Positions 44,008 to 53,358 of a stretch of 64,000 bases of DNA are shown piece by piece (within the stretch, counting starts at the first letter, position 1; each line of letters begins with the position of its first letter). Position numbers and translations under genes: made by a program. The notes below the pieces were generated by a model that did not search any database, was not told the origin of the DNA, and saw only the letters and a list, made by a program, of their open reading frames with translations. This DNA is from Billgrantia bachuensis (GTDB lineage Bacteria > Pseudomonadota > Gammaproteobacteria > Pseudomonadales > Halomonadaceae), in assembly GCF_011742165.1 (NCBI RefSeq), contig NZ_JAAQTO010000059.1, forward strand, positions 1-64,000. The letters are read 5' to 3'.

Positions 44008-44634
44008 TCATACCCTGGCATCGAGGCCACGCAACGTACGGTAGCCTCCCCATAGTCGCGTGGAAGTGGTAATCAGGCAGGCCACAGCGAAGAGCGTGGC
44101 CAGCAGAGGGAAATAGCTCGGCAGCAGGCAGAAGAGCACAAAGGCAAGGATGGTCTCCGTCCCTTCGGTCAAACCATGCAGATAATAGAATGCCTTCTTC
44201 TGAAACCGCGGCCGTTCGAGCCCGTGCCGGGCGGCCATGATGGCAAAGGCCAAGAAGGAAGTGCCAGTACCGATGAAGGCGAACAGCAGGAAGGCTGCCG
44301 ACAGCGCATTGGCGGCCGGGTCGGCCAGCGCGAAGCCCAGCACCACCGCGGCATAGAAGACGAAGTCGAGACCGATATCGAGAAAACCTCCCGCATCGCT
44401 TGCCGTGCCGGATAGCCGAGCCAGGGTACCATCCAAGCCATCACCCAGGCGGTTGAGCAGGATCGCCGCCAGAGCCACCGCATACCACTCCATGGCCAGC
44501 AATGGCAGGCTGAGCATGCCGATGACGAAGGCCACCAACGTGATCTTGTCAGGCCGGATTCCCCGGGACATGAGCCGTCTGGCAATGAGTTCCAGTGGTG
44601 CCTGTGTCAGGGGCATGGTCCAACGGTCAAGCAT
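44008..44634 (-). CDS. CDP-alcohol phosphatidyltransferase family protein
   Basis: 208-residue integral membrane enzyme of the phospholipid head-group transferase superfamily. The signature D-x2-DG-x2-AR-x8-G-x3-D-x3-D is complete: DGLDGTLAR, then GGFLDIGLD near residues 65-87. About six hydrophobic segments. The alcohol acceptor cannot be assigned. GGAGGGAGA lies upstream of ATG 44634, and the gene overlaps the end of the preceding VTT-reductase gene by eight bases, so the two are probably cotranscribed and coupled. Confidence 0.9.
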   Translation of the reverse strand: MLDRWTMPLTQAPLELIARRLMSRGIRPDKITLVAFVIGMLSLPLLAMEWYAVALAAILLNRLGDGLDGTLARLSGTASDAGGFLDIGLDFVFYAAVVLGFALADPAANALSAAFLLFAFIGTGTSFLAFAIMAARHGLERPRFQKKAFYYLHGLTEGTETILAFVLFCLLPSYFPLLATLFAVACLITTSTRLWGGYRTLRGLDARV

Positions 44635-46852
44635 TCTCCCTCCTCGTCTCGCTTTGCGCCCCGGTCGACGCTGCCTGGTGAGCTCCTCGGCGCCAGGCAA
44701 AGTAACGGGCCAGCCAGCCCAGCAGGCGCTCGGGCTTGTGCGCGTTTTTCCATACCCCCGCTGTGGCCTTGGCCGCCTCCGACCAGGTGGGATAAGGATG
44801 AACGGTAGCCAGCAGCTTGTTCAGGCCGATGCCGTGGGTCATCGCCAGAGTGAACTCGGCCAGCAGCTCGCCTGCGCCCCGCCCCACAACGCTCGCCCCG
44901 AGAATCCGATCCCTCCCGGGCACCGTGAGCACCTTGACGAAGCCTTCGGTCTGGCCCTCGGCAATGGCCCGGTCCAGCTCGGCAAGCTCGTAGCGCGTCA
45001 CCTCGAAGTCGATGCCGCGGGCACGCGCTTCGCGCTCGCTGAGCCCCACACGCGCCACCTCCGGCTCGGTATAGGTCACGGCAGGCAATGCCCGGTAGCT
45101 GACCCGGAAGCGCTTGAACTCACCGAACAGCGCGTTCACCGTGGCATGCCACGCCTGATGAGCACTGGCATGGGTCAACTGGAAAGGGCCGGCCACGTCG
45201 CCGCAGGCCCAGACGTTGGGCAGCACGCTCTGCAGGTTTTCATCCACCGCCAAGGTGCCATCCGGGCGCGTCTCCACCCCCAGCGCCTCGAGCCCCATGC
45301 CGGCCACGCTCGCCTGGCGCCCCACTGCCACCAGCAGACGGTCGAACGGCAGCCGATGCGTTTCGAGCTCGCCCGAGGCCAGACGGCGCTCCACCTCGAG
45401 CAAGTGGCCGGCCTCTGGCGCCTCGTCCGGTACGACGCGAACGGCGCGAGTATCGAGCCAGAGCGTCACCTCCTCCCTCTCGAGGCGCAATCGCAGTGCA
45501 TCGGCGGCGTCGAGGTCCTCCCGGGGCAACAGCTGCGGGCCCATCTCGACCAGGCTGACACGGCTTCCCAGGCGAGCGAAGCTCTGCCCCAGCTCACAGC
45601 CGATGGGGCCGCCGCCCAGCACCACCAGGCGCCCGGGCAGGGTCGTGAGCTGCCACAGGTTGTCCGACGTCAGCACTTCGACGGCCTCGAGCCCGGGTAG
45701 CGGCGGTACCTTCGGCCTCGCCCCACTGGCGATGATCACATGCCGGGTAGTAACCACGCGCTCTCCCTCATCCCCCCTGACGCGCACTCGCCACGGATCC
45801 TGCAGACAGGCCTCGCCGGCGAGTACCTCCACGCCCAGGCCTTCGTAGCGCTCGCGGCTGTCGTGCGGCTCCACTTGGTGAATGGCGCGCTGCACATGGC
45901 CCATCACCGCGGCGAAATCGACGCGTGGCTCGCCGGCATGGATGCCATAGCGGCCGGCGTCGCGAATCTCCTCCGCCAGCCGTGCCGCTCGAATCAGCGC
46001 CTTCGACGGCACGCAGCCGGTATTCAGACAGTCACCACCCAGCTTGTCACGCTCAACCAGCATCACCCTGGCCTTCACCGCCGCAGCGATATAGCTCGCC
46101 ACCAGGCCCGCCGAGCCACCACCGACGACCACGATGTCATAGTCGAATCGCGTCGGCCTGGCGAAACGCAACGCCAGCCGACGGCGCTTGGCGATGGCCA
46201 CCAGGGCGCGCGCCAGCCAGGGAAACAGCCCGATCAGCACGAAGGAGCCGATCAGACCCGGCGATAGAACGTCGGATAGCGATTGCAGGTTGCCAAGCTC
46301 GCGGCCGGCATTCACGTACAGCGCCGTGCCCGGCAGCATGCCCAACTGGCTGACCCAGTAGAAGGTCCACAGGCGCATGCGGGTCAGTCCCATCACCAAG
46401 TTGATGACGAAGAAGGGAAACAGAGGGATCAGCCGCAGGGTAAAGAGGTAGAAGGCGCCTTCACGCCGAATGCCGGCATTGATGCGCTCGAGTTGCGGCG
46501 CGAAGCGCTTTTCCAACGGGCCTCTCAGCAGGGTGCGGGCAATCAGCGCAGCCAGGGTTGCCCCCAAAGTACTGGCGAAGGAGATGATCACCAGCCCCCA
46601 GCCGAGCCCGAACAGCGCACCACCCAGTACCGTCAGCAGCGCGGCACCGGGTAGCGACAGCGCCGCCATGATCACGTAGAGAAGAAAGAAGCCACCCACT
46701 ACCGTGAGTGGGTCATCGGCAAGCCAGGCCTGGAAGCGCGCCTGCTCGGACTGCAGGTTGGTCAGCGTCAGTGCCTCGTCGGCACCGCTGAGGAAATAGG
46801 CCGCCACGACGACGACCAGCACCAGCGCAAGGAAAAGACGACGACGCGTCAC
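44627..46852 (-). CDS. VTT (DedA-like) membrane domain fused to flavoprotein disulfide reductase
   Basis: 741-residue fusion. Residues 1-230 form a TVP38/TMEM64 (VTT) membrane module with several hydrophobic segments and the motif RLIPLFPFFVINLVMGLTRM near 140-159. From about 237 it is a class I pyridine-nucleotide disulfide oxidoreductase: FAD-binding VVVGGGSAGL, redox-active cysteines 275 and 280 in GGDCLNTGC, NAD(P)-binding VVLGGGPIGCELG, the second FAD motif ACGDVAG, and a C-terminal catalytic His/Glu in VHPYPTWSE. It resembles mercuric and lipoamide reductases without a mercury-binding domain. The start is GTG with GGGAG upstream. VTT proteins are linked to lipid or polyprenyl-phosphate movement. 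The function of the fusion is unknown. Confidence 0.9.
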   Translation of the reverse strand: MTRRRLFLALVLVVVVAAYFLSGADEALTLTNLQSEQARFQAWLADDPLTVVGGFFLLYVIMAALSLPGAALLTVLGGALFGLGWGLVIISFASTLGATLAALIARTLLRGPLEKRFAPQLERINAGIRREGAFYLFTLRLIPLFPFFVINLVMGLTRMRLWTFYWVSQLGMLPGTALYVNAGRELGNLQSLSDVLSPGLIGSFVLIGLFPWLARALVAIAKRRRLALRFARPTRFDYDIVVVGGGSAGLVASYIAAAVKARVMLVERDKLGGDCLNTGCVPSKALIRAARLAEEIRDAGRYGIHAGEPRVDFAAVMGHVQRAIHQVEPHDSRERYEGLGVEVLAGEACLQDPWRVRVRGDEGERVVTTRHVIIASGARPKVPPLPGLEAVEVLTSDNLWQLTTLPGRLVVLGGGPIGCELGQSFARLGSRVSLVEMGPQLLPREDLDAADALRLRLEREEVTLWLDTRAVRVVPDEAPEAGHLLEVERRLASGELETHRLPFDRLLVAVGRQASVAGMGLEALGVETRPDGTLAVDENLQSVLPNVWACGDVAGPFQLTHASAHQAWHATVNALFGEFKRFRVSYRALPAVTYTEPEVARVGLSEREARARGIDFEVTRYELAELDRAIAEGQTEGFVKVLTVPGRDRILGASVVGRGAGELLAEFTLAMTHGIGLNKLLATVHPYPTWSEAAKATAGVWKNAHKPERLLGWLARYFAWRRGAHQAASTGAQSETRRENA

Positions 46853-46963
46853 GGGCGACTCCCGAGTTGGAGATAGACTTTAAACAGAGGTTATACGGAA
46901 CCTGTGTCGCCTGACAGCTTCCAACCTTACAGACTGCAACTCAGTGAAACGAGGAAACCCGTC

Positions 46964-47578
46964 ATGCTCAGGATACGAAATGTCTTGCTGTGTGGGCTGA
47001 TACTGGTGCCGCCCTTCGGCATGGCCATGGCGAGCGAGGAAACGGCCAGTGCCGTCTTTGGCGGTGGCTGCTTCTGGTGTGTCGAGGAGGCATTCGACAA
47101 GGTGGAAGGTGTCGTCTCGACCACCTCGGGGTACAGCGGCGGCCACGTCGAGAACCCCAGCTACGAACAGGTAGTCGATGGCGGTACCGGCCATGTCGAA
47201 GTGGTGCGGGTGGAATACGATCCCGCGGCGGTCGACTACGCCACGCTGCTGCACGTGTTCTGGCGCAATGTCGACCCCTTCGCCGTCGATCGCCAGTTCT
47301 GTGACGAGGGCGAGAGTTACCGCAGCGTGATCTACACCGCCAGTGAAGAAGAGCGCGAGCTGGCCGAGGCCACGCGCGACGAACTCAGCGAGCGCTTCGA
47401 TAGGGAGATCGTCACCGAGATAAGCGATTTCGAGGCGTTCTATCCCGCTGAGGGCTATCACCAGGATTACTATCGCAAGAATCCGGTGCGCTACAACTTC
47501 TACAAGTCGGCCTGTGGTCGCGAGGAGCGCCTCGAGGAAGTGTGGGGGGATGAAGCGGGAGGCCTAGGGAGCCGGTGA
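46964..47578 (+). CDS. msrA: Peptide methionine sulfoxide reductase MsrA, exported form
   Basis: Reduces methionine-S-sulfoxide in proteins. The active-site GCFWCVEEAF lies near residue 34, with GYSGGHVENPSYEQV, DPFAVDRQFCDEG and YHQDYYRKNP after it. Start 46964 (GAGGAA upstream) adds a hydrophobic leader, NVLLCGLILVPPFGMAMAS, that looks like a cleavable signal peptide, so the enzyme is probably periplasmic. 204 residues. Divergent from the VTT-reductase gene; its 3' end overlaps the MFS gene by 15 bases on the other strand. Confidence 0.94.
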   Translation: MLRIRNVLLCGLILVPPFGMAMASEETASAVFGGGCFWCVEEAFDKVEGVVSTTSGYSGGHVENPSYEQVVDGGTGHVEVVRVEYDPAAVDYATLLHVFWRNVDPFAVDRQFCDEGESYRSVIYTASEEERELAEATRDELSERFDREIVTEISDFEAFYPAEGYHQDYYRKNPVRYNFYKSACGREERLEEVWGDEAGGLGSR

Positions 47579-48766
47579 TGCCTGCCCGAGGTAGCGTTCA
47601 CAGCGCCACAGCCACATCGCAATGGCGAGAGTGATGCCAAGCAGCAGCCAGGAGCCGACGGCCACACCGAGCCAGCCGCCCCGCTGCCAGAACGGCTCCA
47701 GCCAGACGCTGCCGAGGCTGGCCCCAAGGTAATAGAAGACTAGGTAGAGCGCCGAGGCGCTGCCCCGTGCTCGCTGAGCCTGGCGACCGACCCAGCTCGA
47801 GGCCATGGAGTGCGCCAGGAAGAAACCTACCGCGTTGATGGTCAGCCCGGTGATGATCCATGCTAGGGAATCCGCCAGCGTGACGAAGGTACCGATCATG
47901 AGAATGAGCACACCCAGCGCCATGCAGGCCGGTTGGCTGAGGTAGCGAGCCAGTCGGCCGGAGAACGCTGAACTCAAGGTACCGCCCAGATAGGTCAGGA
48001 AGATCATGCCCAGCCAGCGTGCGCCCAACCCGAACGGCTCCTCGGCCAGGCGAAAGGTGATGTAGCTGTACTGGTTGATGAAGATCAGAAAGTTGATGCC
48101 GCCGAGCAGGTAGGCAGCCAGCAGCAGCGGATGGCGCAGGTGACCGCCCAGGTCCGTCAGCGCACCACGCAGCTCGAAGCGACGCGGCGTGAATTGACGC
48201 GGCGGCGGCAGCAATCTCCAGAACAGCGCCACGCCGACCAGAGTTACCAGGCCCACCGTCAGGAAGCCGGCGCTGGCCCCACCGATCTCGCCGACGCCTC
48301 CACCGATCAGCCGCCCACCGATACCACCCAAGGTATTGGCACCGATGTAGAGCCCCACGGCCGCCATCAGCGCCGGGCGGTCGAACTCATCGCCCATCCA
48401 GGCGATAGCCACCGCGGGCAGCCCGCCGAGCAGGAAGCCCTGTACCAGACGCAGCGCCAGCAGCACCTCGAAGGTGGGCGCGTAGGCCAGCGCCAGCGAA
48501 CAGAGCCCGACCAGCAGTAGCGTCACGCGCATGATGCCACCGCGGCCGATGGCGTCCGATAGTGGTCCGAAGACCAGCAGCGCACCGGCAAGCGACAGGG
48601 TAGCCACCGACATGACCAGGCTGACGCCCAGCGTCGAGACGCCGTAGGCCTGGCGCAGGTCGGGCAATAGCGGCTGCGGCGCGTAGAGATTGACGAACAC
48701 CAGGATAGAGCCGAGACAGAGCGCCAGTGTGGCACGCCACCAGGCAGGGGAACGAGCGACGATCAT
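47564..48766 (-). CDS. MFS transporter, YnfM-like
   Basis: 400-residue major-facilitator protein with about 12 hydrophobic segments. The loop 2-3 motif reads GPLSDAIGRGGIMRV and the first segment ends in NLYAPQPLLPDLRQAY, a feature of the YnfM/arabinose-efflux-like group. It is divergent from a LysR-type regulator gene with 107 bases between starts, which suggests that the regulator controls it. Substrate unknown. Confidence 0.88.
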   Translation of the reverse strand: MIVARSPAWWRATLALCLGSILVFVNLYAPQPLLPDLRQAYGVSTLGVSLVMSVATLSLAGALLVFGPLSDAIGRGGIMRVTLLLVGLCSLALAYAPTFEVLLALRLVQGFLLGGLPAVAIAWMGDEFDRPALMAAVGLYIGANTLGGIGGRLIGGGVGEIGGASAGFLTVGLVTLVGVALFWRLLPPPRQFTPRRFELRGALTDLGGHLRHPLLLAAYLLGGINFLIFINQYSYITFRLAEEPFGLGARWLGMIFLTYLGGTLSSAFSGRLARYLSQPACMALGVLILMIGTFVTLADSLAWIITGLTINAVGFFLAHSMASSWVGRQAQRARGSASALYLVFYYLGASLGSVWLEPFWQRGGWLGVAVGSWLLLGITLAIAMWLWRCERYLGQASPAP

Positions 48767-48816
48767 GCGAATACCTGCACCGGAAAACTGTCAGTCATGA
48801 TCGACCATGCAGTACG

Positions 48817-48862
48817 ATAAGCCAAACAGCATAAAAAGATTAGAGCCATCTCTTTAGCTTAT
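48817..48862. promoter_or_regulatory. Nested inverted repeats between the MFS and LysR genes
   Basis: ATAAGC (48817-48822) is complementary to GCTTAT (48857-48862), and inside it TAAAAAGAT (48832-48840) pairs with ATCTCTTTA (48848-48856) with one mismatch. This AT-rich dyad lies between divergent starts, where LysR-type proteins usually bind, and just upstream of the LysR start. Confidence 0.55.
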
Positions 48863-48873
48863 GGACATTTCAC

Positions 48874-49761
48874 ATGGCCCTGCCCTTCGATCTGCGCGCC
48901 CTGCGTGTCTTCGTCACGGTGGCTGAGCGAGCCGGCTTCAGTGCCGCCGCGCGCGAGCTCCACGTGGCCCAATCTGCCGTCAGCCAGACCATCGCCAATC
49001 TCGAGCGTCACCTGGAGCTGACCCTGTTTCACCGTCACGAGCGACGTATCGCCCTGACGCCGGAGGGCCAAGCGCTCCATGCCCACGCGCGCGAGTTGCT
49101 CGAACGCGCCGAGGCCACTCACTTGGCCATGCGTGAGCTTCACGGACTGGTCAAGGGCGAGGTACGCATCGGCATTCCCTCTATGCTCGGTTCCTACTAC
49201 TTCCCGCCGCTGTTGATGGGTTTCAAGGCGCAGCACCCGGGAATCCGCTTGACCGTGGTGGAGGCGGGCGCGCGACGGCTGCAGAACATGATTGCCGGCG
49301 GCGAACTGGATCTCGGCGTGGTAATCGACGACGAGCAGAGTCGCTACATGGAAAGGCGGCACTTGACCCGTGAAGAGATGGTGGTATGCGTGCCGCGCTC
49401 ACACCCCTTCGCACTGCGAAGCCGCGTGAGCGCCTCGGAGTTCTTTCAGGAGCCGCTGGTGCTGTTCCAGGATGGTTACTTCCATCGCGAATTCGTCGAC
49501 GCGCTCTCGCGGCGGACAGGTCTTGCCGCCAACATCGCCTTCCAGTCGAACCTGATACCGCTGACCAAGGCCATCGTACGCCAGGGCTTCGGCATCACCA
49601 CCTTCCTGCGTCGAGTCGTGGACGAGCCGGAACTGGTCGCCGTCTCCTTCGATACCCCGGCCTGGCTCGACCTGTCGCTGGCCTGGGCAAAGGACGCCTA
49701 CCTGTCGCGAGCGGAGAGCGCCTTCGTGGAGTATGCCATCTCGCATCGTGGAGTCTTGTGA
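48874..49761 (+). CDS. LysR-family transcriptional regulator
   Basis: 295-residue LysR-type regulator. Winged helix-turn-helix at the N-terminus (LRALRVFVTVAERAGFSAAA, then SQTIANLERHLELTLFHR, residues 5-57), followed by the periplasmic-binding-protein-like effector domain with VRIGIPSMLGSYYFPPLL. No strong ribosome binding site precedes the ATG, as is common in autorepressed LysR genes. It likely controls the divergent MFS gene. Confidence 0.93.
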   Translation: MALPFDLRALRVFVTVAERAGFSAAARELHVAQSAVSQTIANLERHLELTLFHRHERRIALTPEGQALHAHARELLERAEATHLAMRELHGLVKGEVRIGIPSMLGSYYFPPLLMGFKAQHPGIRLTVVEAGARRLQNMIAGGELDLGVVIDDEQSRYMERRHLTREEMVVCVPRSHPFALRSRVSASEFFQEPLVLFQDGYFHREFVDALSRRTGLAANIAFQSNLIPLTKAIVRQGFGITTFLRRVVDEPELVAVSFDTPAWLDLSLAWAKDAYLSRAESAFVEYAISHRGVL

Positions 49762-49833
49762 GAGCCAAGCGCAAGCGCTCGTTCAGAAGCCGGGCTGGGT
49801 TCGAGCAACCAGGCGGGTCAGGCCGGCTTGGTT

Positions 49834-50454
49834 TCAGCCTTCGGGAATGACGACTCGCTGCGCCAGGGTGGTCGGCTCCAGGGTCCGGCGGGCCTGCCAG
49901 TAGTAGCGCTGCCAATAGGAGTTGTCGAGCTCGGAGAGCATCACGCCCTGGGAGGTGGAGGCGTGAAGAAAATAACCGTCGCCGACGTAGATGCCGACAT
50001 GGTCGTAGCGCCCCGGCGGACGGAAGAAGACCAGGTCGCCCACCTGGAGATCATCGCGGGAGATCGGTGTGCCCTGCTGTACCTGCTCGCCGGTGGAGCG
50101 CGGCAGATCGAGGCGGAAGGTCTCACTGAATACGTGCTGTACCAGCGCCGAACAGTCGATCCCGCCTCGGCCGGTACCGCCGAGCCGATAAGGCGTCCCG
50201 GCCCAGCGCTCATGCTGAGCCAGCAGCGCTTCGCGCACCAGCTCGGGCGGCGGATTGTGCAGGCTGCTCACCCGCAGGATAGGATTGTCCACCGGGGACA
50301 TCAGCGGGCTGTAGGAAGACGACATGCCCGGCAGCTGCCGCGCAAAGTAGTCGTCTGGAGCTTCCAGCGACGAGGTCGACGATCCAGCACATCCGGACAG
50401 CAATGCCAGCAACACAACGAGCACAGCGATACGACTCGATCCCGTGGCCAACAT
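49834..50454 (-). CDS. NlpC/P60 (C40) peptidoglycan endopeptidase lipoprotein
   Basis: 206-residue lipoprotein: signal sequence with lipobox LSGC (IAVLVVLLALLSGC), a 60-residue linker, then the NlpC/P60 domain with the catalytic Cys in GGIDCSALVQHVF, the catalytic His in RYDHVGIYVGDG and the third residue region FLHAS. Such enzymes cleave peptidoglycan cross-links or stems (Spr/MepS type). ATG 50454 has GAGGAC upstream. Single gene. The space to the DUF1266 gene (about 230 bases) shows nothing recognisable. Confidence 0.92.
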   Translation of the reverse strand: MLATGSSRIAVLVVLLALLSGCAGSSTSSLEAPDDYFARQLPGMSSSYSPLMSPVDNPILRVSSLHNPPPELVREALLAQHERWAGTPYRLGGTGRGGIDCSALVQHVFSETFRLDLPRSTGEQVQQGTPISRDDLQVGDLVFFRPPGRYDHVGIYVGDGYFLHASTSQGVMLSELDNSYWQRYYWQARRTLEPTTLAQRVVIPEG

Positions 50455-50686
50455 ACTTGCGAAGTCCTCATTCCCTGAGCCGCACGCATGCCCGGGTCGA
50501 GCAAACAAGCCCTACCTGACAAACCCGAGAGGATCGCTGTGGCAGTGGTGCCTGGCCTTTCGATGCCCGTACCACTGCCAGAGCGGCCTTGCGCCGGCTC
50601 ACGTTCATTGCTGCACGAAGGCCCCACACAGGGAGCCATTTATAAACCAACTGACTATAAACCACACTTCCTGACCAGGGCGAGCC

Positions 50687-53152
50687 CTAATGTAGCGTCT
50701 TTATGTCGCCCGGTAGCGTGTCGATATGCATAGGCGCCCAATGGCGCGGCCTGGCCCCGGGGAAATCCAGGCTCGCCCAGGAGCCGGCCAGCGGTGGCGC
50801 CCCAGACAGCCAAGCAACCAGAGCCTGGCGAAAACCGGCAAGGAAACCCTCGCGCTCGGGCGTTTCCCCCATGAAGAAGGAGAATCCCGCATAGAGGCCT
50901 CGGGCGTATTCCTCCCAGCTGCCGTAGTGTTCGGCTGCCAGCGCATGGGCGCGTTCCAGCATGATGCTGAAAGCGGCACCATCCAGCCAGCCAAGCTGGC
51001 GGCCGGCAATGGCCAAGTCCACCGCCTGAGCCACGTCCCATGCGGTCATGTCCAGCTCGTTGCAGCCATCGGCATTGTCTCGCACGCGCTGCAAGCGCAA
51101 CAGGTGAGTACGATCCTCTTCACTGCACTCACCGGTTTCCAACATGGCGATTTCCGAGGCCAGTCGCTGGGCATTGAGCGTATAGGGCGCATAGTTGATC
51201 TGGTACTCCTGCCGGTCACCCGCTTCGAGCAGAAAATCGAGAAACTCGTTGAGCTCGGCTTGGCCATGCAGGCCATAGTGCCCATCTATCCATTCTCTGA
51301 TCGAGACCGCTTCCCGTGCGCTCTCTACATGCGGTTCGCTCCAGGCGGCATTGTTGAGCGGCCCCACCAAGGCCATGGCGGTGAAGCGCGACAGGGTCGG
51401 ACGCGGGCCTGGCTCGTGCCATTGGGCGGAATGCCAATCGAGCCAATGAAACGGGCTGCCCGGATCGTCCAGGTGCCAGCGGATCTCGCTGATCAGCGGC
51501 GGATGCTCCCCCTCCGGCAACAGTCGCTCCCACTGGGTCCAGGCCTCGAGCAGACGGCGTGCACCGGGGTAGAAGCGACACAGGGTGCCACGCAGGGCCT
51601 CGGCCAACGCATTCATCGCCTCGGCATCGAACGCCTCGCTGTCCATCGCCATCTGCAGGTAGAAGGCATACTTCTCGGCCATGTGGATGGTCGCCGCATG
51701 CCGGCTGCCCTGCTTCAGCGCTACGAGGCTGCCCAGGTCTTCGGCCTCGGGTCGCCCGAACGGAGTGTCGGCCGCGGGCAAGGCGCCATGGGCGGCATCG
51801 GCCGCCAGTTGGTTGAGGTGATGTGCCTGGGCCGGCAACCAGTAACGCGTCAATGCATCCACGCCTTCATCGGGGTGTAGCCCCAGGGTTTCGTCGAGGT
51901 AACGCAGGGCATCGTCACGCCGCTCGACGGCGACAGGCACGGCCGGCCCTTGGCGCATACCGAACTCCGGCTCGCGTACCGAGGCCAACGCCAGTACCCA
52001 ATGACGTGGCGAACGCCGCCAGGCCATGATGGAGTGCCGCGACCTCTCCTTCTCTTCCTCGCTCAGCAACTGTTGCAGCGGTGCCCGCCAGGGGCTCACG
52101 GGCGAGTTGAGCAACAGGCTCCAGTCACGCTGCATGTCAGCCAGTCGATCATGCCCTTCGAACAGGCTACAGCCCCGCTGATAGGCTCGCGCCAGCGCCG
52201 ACCAGTCGCTGTAGCGGCGCAGTATCAGGTCGGCACCATGGGTGGCGAAATCCTGGGCTTCCGCCACGTCGAGCCAGCCCGCACAGGCACCGGCCCAGGC
52301 CAGGTCGATCAGCCGCAACCAATCCCAGGCGGCCCACTCCAGCGGCTCGCCGCGTTCAATCAGATCAAGCAACACCCGGCCATAGTCACGCTCAGCGCTG
52401 GAGAGTCCCTCGAACCACGCTTGGCGCTCGTCACCCGACGCCGTCAACAAGCGGGTGGCATCGAGATCCCAGCCCTGCCGATGGCCATAGCCAGCCAGCC
52501 ACAGCAGACTCTGGACCAGCCCGGTGCGGTCTTCGATCTGCCAGTTCCGCCATAGCCACTCCTTCGCTTCGGGCCAGTCCATCTCACCAGGCGGCTCTTC
52601 CACCACCGGGGAAAAGACTGCTCTCAGACGCCAGGCGCGGGCCTGCGGGGCATCGGGCCAGAGCGTGAGCGTGCGGTCCTTGCTCTGCTTGGCAACCCAT
52701 TCGGTCAGGGTGTCCCAGGTGATGCCCTCGCCGTCACGCTCGAGGGCCGCCAGGGCCTCGCAGGCCTCCCAGAAGCCATCGTCACCGCGCACCCAGCCCT
52801 CGGCGCTCTTGGCATGCCGCAGCGCCTCGAGCCAGCTTCCCAGGTTGGGGTAGAGACGTGTGATCTCATCGGTCAGGCGCACCAGCCAGCCACGCAAGCG
52901 CGGCTCGCCGAGCCAGCCGACCGAGCCGGCCAGGGCGAGCAGCTCGAGTGTCGCCAACAGGCGCGCCGGATCGGCAGTACCGGTGCCGAAGGCCTCGACC
53001 AGACGCCAGCCCAACTCACCGCGATCATTGACGCCCAGCGCCTGCAACCTGGCGCTGGCCGCCTTGGCCTCGATCGTATTGGGTTCGGGTTCGAAGGCCC
53101 ACTCGCACAGAACCAGCTGCTGAGCCCACCAGGCGTAAAGGGGATCGACCAA
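50687..53152 (-). CDS. Large protein with three apparent DUF1266 units
   Basis: 821-residue protein of unknown function, Trp-rich (W followed by acidic/Leu stretches throughout). Three segments share the DUF1266 pattern of 'W..D......L..LL..GhR' followed 50-70 residues later by an 'AWD..R..DLA.AG...GWL...EA' helix and a 'YGSW...A..Y..G' end: about 20-120, 200-330 and 610-770. The second and third units are the clearest. Start is TTG at 53152 with a GAGGTGA site upstream. DUF1266 proteins include E. coli YbeU/YbeR; no activity is known. A single gene between the NlpC/P60 gene and gabD. Confidence 0.75.
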   Translation of the reverse strand: MVDPLYAWWAQQLVLCEWAFEPEPNTIEAKAASARLQALGVNDRGELGWRLVEAFGTGTADPARLLATLELLALAGSVGWLGEPRLRGWLVRLTDEITRLYPNLGSWLEALRHAKSAEGWVRGDDGFWEACEALAALERDGEGITWDTLTEWVAKQSKDRTLTLWPDAPQARAWRLRAVFSPVVEEPPGEMDWPEAKEWLWRNWQIEDRTGLVQSLLWLAGYGHRQGWDLDATRLLTASGDERQAWFEGLSSAERDYGRVLLDLIERGEPLEWAAWDWLRLIDLAWAGACAGWLDVAEAQDFATHGADLILRRYSDWSALARAYQRGCSLFEGHDRLADMQRDWSLLLNSPVSPWRAPLQQLLSEEEKERSRHSIMAWRRSPRHWVLALASVREPEFGMRQGPAVPVAVERRDDALRYLDETLGLHPDEGVDALTRYWLPAQAHHLNQLAADAAHGALPAADTPFGRPEAEDLGSLVALKQGSRHAATIHMAEKYAFYLQMAMDSEAFDAEAMNALAEALRGTLCRFYPGARRLLEAWTQWERLLPEGEHPPLISEIRWHLDDPGSPFHWLDWHSAQWHEPGPRPTLSRFTAMALVGPLNNAAWSEPHVESAREAVSIREWIDGHYGLHGQAELNEFLDFLLEAGDRQEYQINYAPYTLNAQRLASEIAMLETGECSEEDRTHLLRLQRVRDNADGCNELDMTAWDVAQAVDLAIAGRQLGWLDGAAFSIMLERAHALAAEHYGSWEEYARGLYAGFSFFMGETPEREGFLAGFRQALVAWLSGAPPLAGSWASLDFPGARPRHWAPMHIDTLPGDIKTLH

Positions 53153-53259
53153 GTCTCACCTCGACGTTCAACCAGCAGAGATAAAAGTGCAGCACTGCCA
53201 CACCAGGGAAATCGGCGCCTAGTGTAGCGGAAAGCGCGGCGCACGCCGATGGCCCTGGA

Positions 53260-53275
53260 CGGCTAAAAAAAGCCG
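53260..53275. terminator. Small hairpin upstream of gabD
   Basis: CGGCT-AAAAAA-AGCCG, a five-bp stem with an A-rich loop, lies 84 bases before the gabD start, in the gap between the DUF1266 gene and gabD. Weak as a terminator; it may simply mark the leader. Role uncertain. Confidence 0.3.
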
Positions 53276-53358
53276 GGAGGGCTGTTTAACGGAGTCTTGG
53301 CGAAACGTTTTAAATAATGCACACTCGCAAGACAAGATAATCAACACACGGAGCCCCC

